A stretch of 64,000 nt of DNA, from the NCBI RefSeq assembly GCF_002009425.1, contig NZ_CP019936.1:3769297-3833296 (forward strand), given 5' to 3'. The position numbers were made by a program, and so were the translations under genes. Positions within the stretch are counted from its first letter, which is position 1. Every line of letters starts with the position of its first letter. This document shows, in pieces, positions 20,915-28,576 of the stretch. The DNA comes from Thiosocius teredinicola (lineage in GTDB: Bacteria; Pseudomonadota; Gammaproteobacteria; Chromatiales; Chromatiaceae). A model generated the notes under the pieces. The model made no database searches. It saw only the letters and a program-made list of their open reading frames with translations, and was not told the DNA's origin.

Positions 20915-21595
20915 ATGGCCCTGGCAATTTTCGATCTCGACAACACGCTTCTGGCAGGCGATTCGGACTACCTCTGGGGCCAGTTTCTGGGCGAGATCGG
21001 GGTGGTCGACCGCGCGTCTTACGAACAGCAGAACGCCCAGTTCTACGAGGATTACAAAGAAGGCCGCCTGGACATCATGGCATTCCTCGCATTCTCATTG
21101 AAGCCGCTCTCGCAGCATCCGCGCAGCACGCTCGATGCCTGGCACAGCCGTTTCATGCGCGAAAAGATCGAGCCGCTGATCACCCCGGCCGCCGAACAAC
21201 TGATCGATCGCCATCGCTCGGCCGGTGACACCCTGATGATCATCACGGCGACCAATGCCTTTGTGACGGCGCCGATCGCCGAGCGCCTCGGCATTCCCCA
21301 CCTGATCGCCACCGAGCCGGAACAGGCCGGCGATCGCTACACCGGGGCAGTCGCCGGCGTACCGAGTTTTCGCGAAGGCAAGGTGACACGCCTCGAAGCC
21401 TGGCTCGGCGCACACGGCGCATCCTTGCACGAAGCCTGGTTCTACAGCGACTCACACAACGACCTGCCGCTGCTCGAGCGGGTCACCCACCCCGTCGCGG
21501 TCGATCCCGACCGTCAGCTCGCCGACTATGCACGCGCCGAGGGCTGGCCGATCATCAGCCTGCGCGGCGATGCTCCCGTCGAACCCGATGCCTGA
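20915..21595 (+). CDS. HAD-family phosphatase (SerB-like, HAD-IB)
   Basis: 226 residues. The HAD nucleophile motif is IFDLDNTLLAGDSD at residues 5-18; motif II ITATNAFVTAPIAE and motif III/IV FYSDSHNDLPLLE (the DxxxD-like magnesium site) are complete. The order and length place it in the HAD-IB subfamily close to phosphoserine-phosphatase-like enzymes. Substrate is not determined: family members dephosphorylate phosphoserine, glycerol phosphate or lysophosphatidates. It precedes an ABC transporter pair by 30 bp on the same strand and may be cotranscribed. Confidence 0.88.
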   Translation: MALAIFDLDNTLLAGDSDYLWGQFLGEIGVVDRASYEQQNAQFYEDYKEGRLDIMAFLAFSLKPLSQHPRSTLDAWHSRFMREKIEPLITPAAEQLIDRHRSAGDTLMIITATNAFVTAPIAERLGIPHLIATEPEQAGDRYTGAVAGVPSFREGKVTRLEAWLGAHGASLHEAWFYSDSHNDLPLLERVTHPVAVDPDRQLADYARAEGWPIISLRGDAPVEPDA

Positions 21596-21625
21596 GCAGA
21601 CTCGCGGCGAGGCATCACGAGACTG

Positions 21626-22606
21626 ATGCCCCCCTTCCGTCCCGCTGTTCTGCTATTGCTCAGTTTTGTCCTTGCCGGGATCGGCCTGGGGATGGCCGTT
21701 GTCAACGGTAGCGTGGATATCGGCATTGCCGACATCGTGCACCACCTGGTCGCCAACGACGGCAGCACCGATGACCTGATCGTCGATCAATTGAGATTGC
21801 CGCGTGCCCTCAGCGCCTTCGCGGTCGGTGGTCTGCTGGCCTTGGCCGGCGCCTTGATGCAGGTGCTGCTGCGCAACCCGCTGGGCGATCCTTATATATT
21901 GGGCGTTTCGGGTGGCGCATCGATCGCCGTCCTCATCGCCATGCTGGTCGCCCTGCCTGCCGCTTGGTACGCCCCGGTGGCTACTGTCGGCGCCCTGGCC
22001 AGCACGCTGCTGGTTTTCGGCCTGACCCACCACGGCGACGACTGGCGCAGCGAACACCTGCTGTTGACCGGCGTGGTGGTAGCGGCCGGCTGGTCGGCGC
22101 TGATCAGCTTCGTGCTCAGCATCAGCCCGGCGACCCACCTGCCCGGCATGCTGTTCTGGCTGATGGGCGACCTGGCCAATGCGACGAGGCCCGGCCTGGC
22201 GTGGGCGGTGCTGACCATCGGCCTGCTGCTGGCCTTGCTGCGCGCCCGCGATCTCAATATCGCGACTCACGGCATGCTGCAGGCTGCAGCGCTGGGCGTC
22301 GATACTCAGCGTCTGCGGATCGAGCTGTATTTCGTCAGCGCCGTATTGACCGCGGCGGCAGTTTCGATTGCCGGCGCCATCGGTTTCGTCGGGCTCATCA
22401 CACCGCACCTGGTGCGTACACTCGGCGGCACCGATCATCGCGTGCTGCTGCCCGCCGCTGTGCTGCTGGGTGGCGCCCTGCTCAGCGTTGCCGATACGTT
22501 GGCGCGAACCCTGATCAGCCCAATGCAACTGCCGGTCGGTGTATTGACCGCGCTGTTGGGCGTGCCCGTGTTCCTGTTTCTGCTGTCGCGCCGGGGTCGT
22601 CGATGA
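21626..22606 (+). CDS. FecCD/BtuC-family ABC transporter permease
   Basis: 326 residues with about ten membrane segments. The characteristic features are RLPRALSAFAVGGLLALAGALMQVLLRNPLGDPYILGVSGGA near the N-terminus and the cytoplasmic coupling helix segment GAIGFVGLITPHLVRTLGGTDHR. Family members import cobalamin, haem or ferric siderophores. It overlaps the start of the ATPase gene by four bases (ATGA). No periplasmic binding protein gene is adjacent, and no cobalamin riboswitch fits into the 30-bp upstream gap, so the ligand cannot be inferred with confidence. Confidence 0.93.
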   Translation: MPPFRPAVLLLLSFVLAGIGLGMAVVNGSVDIGIADIVHHLVANDGSTDDLIVDQLRLPRALSAFAVGGLLALAGALMQVLLRNPLGDPYILGVSGGASIAVLIAMLVALPAAWYAPVATVGALASTLLVFGLTHHGDDWRSEHLLLTGVVVAAGWSALISFVLSISPATHLPGMLFWLMGDLANATRPGLAWAVLTIGLLLALLRARDLNIATHGMLQAAALGVDTQRLRIELYFVSAVLTAAAVSIAGAIGFVGLITPHLVRTLGGTDHRVLLPAAVLLGGALLSVADTLARTLISPMQLPVGVLTALLGVPVFLFLLSRRGRR

Positions 22607-23373
22607 CACTGCTCGAGACCAGACAACTGACGGTGGAAATCGGCGGCCATACCGTGTGCACCGACCTCGACCTGTGTATCGAGGTAGGCGAATCCTGGGC
22701 GCTGCTGGGACGCAACGGCGTGGGCAAGTCCACGCTGCTGCATCATCTGGCCGGCCTGCGCCGTACGCAGCGAGGTGAGATCCTGCTTGCCGGGACACCG
22801 ATCGCCACACTGCGTCCGCGCCAACGTGCACAGCGCGTGGCGACCCTGCTTCAACATAGCGATCCGACATTCGGCGGCAGCGTCCTGGATACGGTGCTGA
22901 CCGGCCGACACCCCCACCTGTCGGCGCTCGCCTGGGAAAGCGAGAACGATCTGCAATTCGCACGCGATGCGCTTGCCGCCGTCGGGCTGAATGGATTTGA
23001 ACGGCGCGCCCTCAATAGCCTGTCCGGCGGCGAGTTGCGGCGCGTCGAGATCGCCCGCCTGCTGGCTCAGCAGGCACCTCTCGCGTTACTCGATGAGCCG
23101 ATCAATCACCTCGACCTGGCGCAGCAAACGGCGGCGCTGCAGGCGGTCGGCACACACTGCGTGTCGGCGTCGCGCGCCATGATGCTGGTCATGCACGACC
23201 TCAATCTCGCGTATCGCGTCTGCGATCGCTGGCTGATTCTTGATGGCAACGGCCAATGGCACATGGGCGATCGAGATGCGTTGGGCGATAGCGAATTGCT
23301 GTCCGAATTGTTTCAGCAAACCATCCGGCGCACCGAGACCGCACATGGCCCGCTGTTCATCGCGGATTGGTAA
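22603..23373 (+). CDS. ABC transporter ATP-binding protein (BtuD/FhuC type)
   Basis: 256 residues. Walker A is GRNGVGKST near residue 40, the ABC signature is LSGGELRRVEIARLLAQ, Walker B is LALLDEPINHLDL and the H-loop is VMHDLNLAYR. The start ATG at 22603 overlaps the permease stop codon, showing translational coupling. It energises the FecCD-type permease. The combination of a FecCD permease and this type of ATPase most often serves vitamin B12 or iron complexes. Confidence 0.93.
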   Translation: MTLLETRQLTVEIGGHTVCTDLDLCIEVGESWALLGRNGVGKSTLLHHLAGLRRTQRGEILLAGTPIATLRPRQRAQRVATLLQHSDPTFGGSVLDTVLTGRHPHLSALAWESENDLQFARDALAAVGLNGFERRALNSLSGGELRRVEIARLLAQQAPLALLDEPINHLDLAQQTAALQAVGTHCVSASRAMMLVMHDLNLAYRVCDRWLILDGNGQWHMGDRDALGDSELLSELFQQTIRRTETAHGPLFIADW

Positions 23374-23431
23374 TCGCGCTGCAGACTTACACCGCTTATC
23401 GCCACGCTACCGACACTGCTAAGATCAGGCT

Positions 23432-23650
23432 ATGGCGCGCTACCGAGACCGAACCAACGTCTACATCCTGCTGATCGCAATCCTGGTTGCGGCCATCGCC
23501 GGTTACTACCTGCCGACCAAGCGTCCGGAGACCGGCGCATCGATGACGCCGAAGGAATATATCGACCTGGTCGAGAAGAAACGCGCGCAGCGCCTGAAAT
23601 ACAGCGAACAGTCAACAACAACGGTGGTGGCCCCACCCGCCAACGAGTAA
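23432..23650 (+). CDS. Small single-pass membrane protein, unknown
   Basis: 72 residues: a short positively charged N-terminus, one hydrophobic segment (YILLIAILVAAIAGYYL, about residues 11-27) and a charged C-terminal tail (TPKEYIDLVEKKRAQRLKY). It is probably an inner-membrane protein with its tail in the periplasm or cytoplasm. No known family was recognised. It lies 58 bp after the ABC ATPase gene, on the same strand, and might be in the same transcript. Confidence 0.65.
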   Translation: MARYRDRTNVYILLIAILVAAIAGYYLPTKRPETGASMTPKEYIDLVEKKRAQRLKYSEQSTTTVVAPPANE

Positions 23651-23686
23651 AGACTGTCGGCGGCGACTGTCGCGATAATTGGTAAA

Positions 23687-24097
23687 TCAGGTACGTTTAC
23701 ACAACGGCCGACTGTCCGGATTCTCTACCGCATCCACGATGGCATTGACTACATCGCCGAACTCCTGTGGCGTCAGCACTTCCATGACCCTGCCCAAAAG
23801 TAAAGGATCGACCTGTGCGTAGACAGTTTCGCCGGATTTAAGATTCAACACGACGCCCGCGCTGTGCGTATCGACCGTGCCGTCTTCGGCCTCGAACAGG
23901 CTCTGGTTGAACGCCATCATTTCGTCGTAGTGCGACTCGATCTCTTCGAGCAAGGCATCGTCGGTATCCTCAGAAATGGCAACCACGAACGTCTCGTCTT
24001 CATCGCTGCGCTCGTGCGAAACTCGTTTTGCCTGTAGAAAATCGACAAAACCCTGCAGTGGTCGCTCATCAAAAAATACGAACTCCAGCACACCCAT
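23687..24097 (-). CDS. Conserved hypothetical protein (acidic)
   Basis: 136 residues if translation begins at ATG 24097 (MGVLEFVFFDERPLQGFV); a frame open to 24148 would add 17 residues, and neither start has a well-spaced ribosome site. The sequence is strongly acidic with SEDTDDALLEEIESHYDEMMAFNQSLFEAEDG in the centre. I recall similar short acidic proteins in gammaproteobacteria (hypothetical). The function is unknown. Its neighbours do not suggest a role. Confidence 0.65.
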   Translation of the reverse strand: MGVLEFVFFDERPLQGFVDFLQAKRVSHERSDEDETFVVAISEDTDDALLEEIESHYDEMMAFNQSLFEAEDGTVDTHSAGVVLNLKSGETVYAQVDPLLLGRVMEVLTPQEFGDVVNAIVDAVENPDSRPLCKRT

Positions 24098-24188
24098 ACC
24101 TCGTGACAGACAAACTGAAATATGCGTTTTGATCGCAATACTTCTCATTAGGCCCTGATTTCCTGACCGGGGTCAATTTATCCCCAGT

Positions 24189-24217
24189 TTGGACTGAGCA
24201 GCATCCGAATCTATGTA
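24189..24217 (+). promoter_or_regulatory. Candidate sigma70 promoter for the HTH protein
   Basis: TTGGAC (24189-24194) and TATGTA (24212-24217) are separated by 17 bp, the optimum spacing, about 55 bp upstream of the ATG at 24274. Both hexamers match the consensus at four of six positions. Confidence 0.4.
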
Positions 24218-24273
24218 CATACTGAATCGGACGAAACGAACGGCGTCACCGATAGCGCCGGGAAGAAAGGAAC

Positions 24274-24768
24274 ATGGATACATCCGAAATCGCCAAACTG
24301 CGCAATGCAGTTCGGCAACATGTCAGCGCGTCGCGGGAACAGAGGTTTTGTTACCGTGCTTTATGCGTGCTGTTGATCGCCGAAGGACATCGACCGAACC
24401 AAGTGGCCGAGTGGCTGGGGGAGCACACTCGAACATTGGAACGCTGGCGTAAGCGTTTCACCGACAACGGTCTCGACGGCCTGATGGACGAAACCAGTCC
24501 TGGGCGTCCGCCGAAGTTGTCGGGTGATGAGTGGAAGCGTCTGCAAGCCGACTTGAGCCAACCGCCCACGATGTTCGGGCTGGAAGGCAAAAAGTGGCAA
24601 GGCAAGCTGTTGCAGACGCACCTGGCTGAGCGTTACGGCATTGATTTCAGCTTGCGGCAGTGTCAGCGCCTGTTGAAACAATACCGCCAGCGCCCCGCAA
24701 CGTCGGGGTTCAAGGCTAGCGCAACGCAAAGCTATACTGCGGCTGCGGATCGCGTAGGAACGGATTGA
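24274..24768 (+). CDS. Winged-helix/IS630-type DNA-binding domain protein without catalytic domain
   Basis: 164 residues. The whole length resembles the N-terminal region of IS630-family transposases: a homeodomain-like helix-turn-helix (GHRPNQVAEWLGEHTRTLERWRKRF) followed by a second winged-helix part (QLQTHLAERYGIDFSLRQCQRLLKQ-like). The DDE catalytic domain of a transposase is absent from the sequence downstream, so this is either a transposase remnant or a domesticated DNA-binding protein. The frame is intact and has its own promoter candidate and AGAAAGGAAC ribosome site. It lies directly before the sulfur-globule-like gene. Confidence 0.7.
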   Translation: MDTSEIAKLRNAVRQHVSASREQRFCYRALCVLLIAEGHRPNQVAEWLGEHTRTLERWRKRFTDNGLDGLMDETSPGRPPKLSGDEWKRLQADLSQPPTMFGLEGKKWQGKLLQTHLAERYGIDFSLRQCQRLLKQYRQRPATSGFKASATQSYTAAADRVGTD

Positions 24769-24910
24769 ATATTCGGTGACATCCGATGTGCCTCACGGCG
24801 ATCGGATGCAGCGGGTATGAAACAAGCAGTACAAGACCGGCAAGCGTCGACCGCAGTCTCGATTCGATCATTAACGACGATCAACCAATCCTTAACGGGA
24901 GGGACTTTCG

Positions 24911-25291
24911 ATGAACAAAACTCGCAAACTGCTGTTGTCCGGACTTGTCGGCGCAGCGGCCATCCTCGCGACATCCAGCGCCAGCGCCTTCTGGGGCGGC
25001 TGGGGCGGCCCATTCAACTGGGGCGGCTGGAACAACGGTTGGGGAAATGGCTGGGGTAACGGCTGGGGCGGCGGTGGCCCATGGGGATGGGGCGGCGGAC
25101 CGTACTATGGCGGCGGCTACCCGTACTACGGCGGCTGGGGCGGCGGTTATCCCGGCTACGGCGGCTGGGGCGGCGGCTATCCCTACTACGGCGGCGGCTA
25201 TGGTGGTTATGCGCCCTACTATGGCGGCTACGCTTATCCGAGCACGTCGACCACGACAAAACCTGCCGCGAAGTCTACCGAAAAGAAATAA
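24911..25291 (+). CDS. Secreted Gly/Trp/Tyr-rich repeat protein, sulfur-globule-protein-like
   Basis: 126 residues starting at ATG 24911 with a strong GGGAGGGA ribosome site. A cleavable signal peptide (about residues 1-26, ending SSASA) precedes a mature protein built almost only of glycine, tryptophan, tyrosine, asparagine and proline. Tryptophan-asparagine-glycine repeats (GWGNGWGNGW) come first, then a ten-residue repeat (PYYGGWGGGY type). A short Ser/Thr/Lys tail (STSTTTKPAAKSTEKK) ends it. Regular glycine plus aromatic composition with a Sec signal is known for the envelope proteins of periplasmic sulfur globules in sulfur-oxidising gammaproteobacteria. A generic glycine-rich surface protein is the alternative; no sulfur oxidation gene lies beside it here. 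Confidence 0.55.
   Translation: MNKTRKLLLSGLVGAAAILATSSASAFWGGWGGPFNWGGWNNGWGNGWGNGWGGGGPWGWGGGPYYGGGYPYYGGWGGGYPGYGGWGGGYPYYGGGYGGYAPYYGGYAYPSTSTTTKPAAKSTEKK
25121..25210 (+). repeat. 30-bp tandem repeats within the glycine-rich gene
   Basis: Three consecutive 30-bp units (25121-25150, 25151-25180, 25181-25210) share a CGGCGGCTGGGGCGGCGG-like core and encode PYYGGWGGGY, PGYGGWGGGY and PYYGGGYGGY. A related half-unit precedes at 25091-25120. The repeats are in frame, so copy number could change by slippage without breaking the gene. Confidence 0.75.
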
Positions 25292-25312
25292 GAACATCGC
25301 TTTCGATTCGGG

Positions 25313-25339
25313 AAAGCGCGCCTTCGGGCGCGCTTTTTT
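25313..25339 (+). terminator. Strong Rho-independent terminator
   Basis: A perfect 10-bp stem AAAGCGCGCC/GGCGCGCTTT with a stable TTCG tetraloop is followed by a T run. It closes the sulfur-globule-like gene 20 bp after its stop codon. Confidence 0.9.
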
Positions 25340-25403
25340 GTTGGCTATGCACGAGCCGTAATCACCCGGCATAATCCTCGGTGATGCGAACTCGGACCCA
25401 CTC

Positions 25404-26918
25404 ATGAAAGGCGCTATCGCCGCCGGGCATCCAAAAACAGCCGAAGCCGGGATGCGCATGTTCGAACTCGGCGGCAATGCGTTCGACGCCGTGGCTGCCG
25501 CGCTCGCTGCGGCCTGCGTGGTCGAACCGGTGCTGACCTCACTCGGCGGCGGCGGATTCCTGCTCGCACGCGAGGCGGATCGCGATGCGGTGCTGTACGA
25601 TTTTTTCGTGCAGACGCCGCGCCAGCGACGTGAAGCCTCTGACGCCTCGTTCTATCCCATCACCGCCGATTTCGGTACGGCGCAACAGGAATTTCATATC
25701 GGCGCCGGCTCGATCGCAACGCCCGGCACCATCCGCGGGCTGGTCTCGACCCAGCGGCACCTGGGCCGCCTGCCACTGCAAGAGGTGCTTGCGCCGGCGA
25801 TTGAATATGCCGAGCAAGGGGTGGAGGTGAATGCGCTGCAGGCCTATATCTTCAGCATCGTCGCCCCCATATACCGGGCCACGCCAGAGGCAGAGGCTTT
25901 GTACGGCGGTGAGGCGCTATGCGGCGAGAACACCCTGTTCCACCAACCGGCCCTTGCAGATACGCTGCGTCGCGTGGCCGAAGAAGGCGATGCACCTTTC
26001 TATGAAGGCGATGTGGCCCGGCTACTGGTCGACCACGGCGACACGCATGGTGGACACCTTTCGCTCGACGACCTGCGCAGCTATGCCGTCATTGCGCGCC
26101 AACCGCTGCGGCATCGCTATCGCGGCTACCAGGTTGAAACGAACCCTGGACCGTCGTCCGGCGGTACGCTGATCAACTTCGCATTGAGCGCCTTGGACAA
26201 TCAGGACTTTTCGTCTTTGGCCTTCGGTTGTCCCGATCACATGAAAGTTCTCGCCTCGGTCATGGCGCACACCAACCTGGCAAGAGACGACGGCCTGTTA
26301 TCTCGTACCCGTCAACACAAGGCCTGGCTCGAGGAATATCTCAGCACAATCGACGGCCACCCGGTCAACAATCGCGGCACAACACACATCAGCGCCATCG
26401 ATTCAGAGGGCAACAGTGCCTCGCTGACACTGTCAAACGGTGAAGGCAGCGGTGAGTTGCTGCCCGGCACCGGCATCATGCTGAACAATATGCTGGGCGA
26501 GGAAGACCTGAATCCACATGGTTTCAATCAATGGCCGTTCGATGTGCGGGTCAGTTCCATGATGGCGCCGACGCTGGCGGAAGACCGGCACCACTTGATC
26601 GCCATTGGGTCTGGCGGCTCAAATCGACTACGGACCGCCATTCTGCAGACGCTGAGCAACCTGATTGATTTCTCGATGCCGCCGGAACAGGCCGTCGGTT
26701 CGCCGCGCATCCACTTCGAACGCAACCACCTCGATATCGAGCCCGGGTTACCTGATGAAACCGTACAAAAGCTGAGCGCTTGGTACCCGGCGCACCGCCT
26801 GTGGACATCGCACAACCTGTTTTTCGGCGGCACCCATACGGTGTGTTGGGACGGCAAGACATTTACTGGCGCAGGCGATCCACGTCGCGGCGGTGTTTTT
26901 ATGCGCAGCGGCGGATAG
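25404..26918 (+). CDS. Gamma-glutamyltransferase family protein without signal peptide
   Basis: 504 residues. The family start is AAGHPKTAEAGMRMFELGGNAFDA and the processing/catalytic threonine lies in NRGTTHISAIDSEGNSASLTLSNGEGSGE, where the second T of GTTH is expected to become the N-terminal nucleophile after self-cleavage. The small-subunit sequence GTGIMLNNMLGEEDLNP is intact. No Sec signal precedes the domain, so this enzyme is probably cytoplasmic rather than the periplasmic glutathione-degrading type; the substrate may be another gamma-glutamyl compound. It is transcribed alone, after the terminator of the glycine-rich gene. Confidence 0.88.
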   Translation: MKGAIAAGHPKTAEAGMRMFELGGNAFDAVAAALAAACVVEPVLTSLGGGGFLLAREADRDAVLYDFFVQTPRQRREASDASFYPITADFGTAQQEFHIGAGSIATPGTIRGLVSTQRHLGRLPLQEVLAPAIEYAEQGVEVNALQAYIFSIVAPIYRATPEAEALYGGEALCGENTLFHQPALADTLRRVAEEGDAPFYEGDVARLLVDHGDTHGGHLSLDDLRSYAVIARQPLRHRYRGYQVETNPGPSSGGTLINFALSALDNQDFSSLAFGCPDHMKVLASVMAHTNLARDDGLLSRTRQHKAWLEEYLSTIDGHPVNNRGTTHISAIDSEGNSASLTLSNGEGSGELLPGTGIMLNNMLGEEDLNPHGFNQWPFDVRVSSMMAPTLAEDRHHLIAIGSGGSNRLRTAILQTLSNLIDFSMPPEQAVGSPRIHFERNHLDIEPGLPDETVQKLSAWYPAHRLWTSHNLFFGGTHTVCWDGKTFTGAGDPRRGGVFMRSGG

Positions 26919-27081
26919 GCTGCCAGATCAAGCAGAACGTTCGGTAACGCCCACTAGCGTTTACCCGACTTGCCGCAGGGGCATGGTCGACGAGAAAATG
27001 CGCTCGATCAATGCTGTCGAACCAGCATTTCAGCAGTATGCGCGATCTTGACGATAACCGCTCGAATCTACAGGAGACACG

Positions 27082-27648
27082 ATGAAGATCACTCAGACGA
27101 TGGCCGCAGTAGTTATGGCCGCCGCAGCTTTCCACTTGCAAGCCGCCGACGATAGCCCCGAACTCAATGAAGCGCGCGCGCTGGTCAAAGAGTTCGGCAC
27201 GACGCTGAAGGGTGAAGTACAGAAAGGCATGAAGGAAGGCGGGCCGGTGCACACGATTGATGTCTGCTCGAAGAAGGCGCCGGATATCGCGAAAGACATC
27301 TCGGAAAAATCAGGCTGGGAGGTGGCACGTACCAGCCTGAAATACCGTAACCCAGGCAACTCGCCGGACGAATGGGAGCGTGAGGTGCTGGAACAGTTCG
27401 AGGCACGTAAAAACGCCGGGGAACCAGTCCAGTCGCTCGAGTTCGCCGAGTTGGTCGGCAGCGGAGAGGAACGCCGCTTCCGTTACATGAAGGCTATCGC
27501 AACCGGCGAAGTTTGCCTGAACTGCCATGCAACCGAGATCAAGCCGGAGGTCGAAGCCAAGATCAAAGAGATCTATCCGACCGATCAGGCGCGTGGATTC
27601 AAAACGGGCGATATCCGCGGTGCATTTTCATTGAGCAAGATCTACTGA
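27082..27648 (+). CDS. DUF3365 (Tll0287-like) c-type haem protein
   Basis: 188 residues. A Sec signal peptide (residues 1-22, ending LQA) is followed by a DUF3365 sensory fold: VCSKKAPDIAKDISEKSGWEVARTSLKYRNPGNSPDEWE and the final DQARGFKTGDIRGAFSLSK. A single CLNCH haem c motif (about residue 147) is present, as in Tll0287-like proteins. The family is thought to sense redox or gas ligands in the periplasm. It is a stand-alone gene with a GGAGA ribosome site. Its partner is not evident. Confidence 0.88.
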   Translation: MKITQTMAAVVMAAAAFHLQAADDSPELNEARALVKEFGTTLKGEVQKGMKEGGPVHTIDVCSKKAPDIAKDISEKSGWEVARTSLKYRNPGNSPDEWEREVLEQFEARKNAGEPVQSLEFAELVGSGEERRFRYMKAIATGEVCLNCHATEIKPEVEAKIKEIYPTDQARGFKTGDIRGAFSLSKIY

Positions 27649-27664
27649 TCGAGCGTCACCTCGT

Positions 27665-27685
27665 GGGGGCCGTTCAGCGGCCCCC
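27665..27685. terminator. Hairpin between two convergent genes
   Basis: GGGGGCCG and CGGCCCCC form an 8-bp GC-rich stem with loop TTCAG, overlapping the 3' end of the minus-strand gene. There is no T run on either side, so termination is possible but weak. Confidence 0.35.
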
Positions 27686-28495
27686 GCCGGGCGAATCGCG
27701 CCGAGTGCGATTGCGGAATCTACCGACGCCCAAGGTTTCTGCATTCTGGCGCCACAAGTTGCGCGCCTGTCTCTCCAGCGGGATATCGAGCTTTGCGCCG
27801 GCCGAGCGTGCACGCTCGAAGAAATCGTTGCGTTGCAGGTCGGGTAACTCGCCATTGAAAGCGAAGCTGACGATATTGCCACCCTGCACGTGCAGCCTGA
27901 TGACCTGACCGTCGAAGGCGCCGTCCAGCTTCAGCGATGCATCGTGCGTCGGTGCATATTCGCTGGCCCATTGATTGGTTACCAGTATGCCGACTGGCGA
28001 GAGGTGCGAACGCACCAAACGTAGAAATCCCTCGTCGCCCTGGTCGGGATGCACCCCGTCGGCCCGGTAGAGGTCGGCAAAAATCAAATCATAGCCACGA
28101 CTGCGCTGACCCAGAAACTCGCGCGCATCCTGCCGTACAACGCGCAGATTCTTGTCGGTCGGCAGCTCGAAATGGCTGCGCGCGGTATCGATGACGGCTT
28201 CCCGTGCGTCCACGCCGGTTATTCGCATACCAGGACGCACGCGGCGCAACGCGCGCGCAAGGCTTCCGCCCCCCACGCCCAGCAGCAGTGCATCGCGCGG
28301 TTCCGTGCCGAACAACAGCGCCAGCATCATGGCCTGGGTATAGACATGGACCAGGCGCGCCGGGTTGGCCAGATCCATGCAACTCTGCTCAACTTGATTG
28401 CCGAACGTCAGGTAGCGATGGCGATCGTCCTGATAGACGTGAATCTCGCCGTCTTCATCATCCGCTATATGGATCAGACTCCCGAGCTGCGACAT
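27674..28495 (-). CDS. Spermidine-synthase-like methyltransferase-fold protein
   Basis: 273 residues from ATG 28495, chosen because GGGAGAGGA lies 5-8 bases before it. The Rossmann fold shows LLLGVGGGSLARALRRVRPGMRITGVDA and DLIFADLY in the second half, as in spermidine synthases. The typical HPAxxxHPxP-like active-site region is not clearly present, so an aminopropyltransferase activity is uncertain. The family includes many small spermidine-synthase-like proteins of unknown substrate. It lies 80 bp downstream of clpB on the same strand and may be cotranscribed. Confidence 0.75.
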   Translation of the reverse strand: MSQLGSLIHIADDEDGEIHVYQDDRHRYLTFGNQVEQSCMDLANPARLVHVYTQAMMLALLFGTEPRDALLLGVGGGSLARALRRVRPGMRITGVDAREAVIDTARSHFELPTDKNLRVVRQDAREFLGQRSRGYDLIFADLYRADGVHPDQGDEGFLRLVRSHLSPVGILVTNQWASEYAPTHDASLKLDGAFDGQVIRLHVQGGNIVSFAFNGELPDLQRNDFFERARSAGAKLDIPLERQARNLWRQNAETLGVGRFRNRTRRDSPGGGR

Positions 28496-28576
28496 ATCCT
28501 CTCCCTGGACGCGCAAGACCGGCGCGATTGCGCCGGCCCCGTCAATTAACATGGAATGACCGCCAACCGGTCACAC

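Noticed and set aside
21653-22963. A 436-codon minus-strand frame
   Set aside because: Antisense to the FecCD permease and ATPase genes; Gln/His-rich shadow translation.
25121-25210. Possible CRISPR-like repeats
   Set aside because: The repeats are directly adjacent with no unique spacers and encode an in-frame ten-residue protein repeat.
24881-25477. A 198-codon minus-strand frame rich in Ala/Pro
   Set aside because: Shadow of the glycine-rich repeat gene on the plus strand, which has a signal peptide, ribosome site and terminator.
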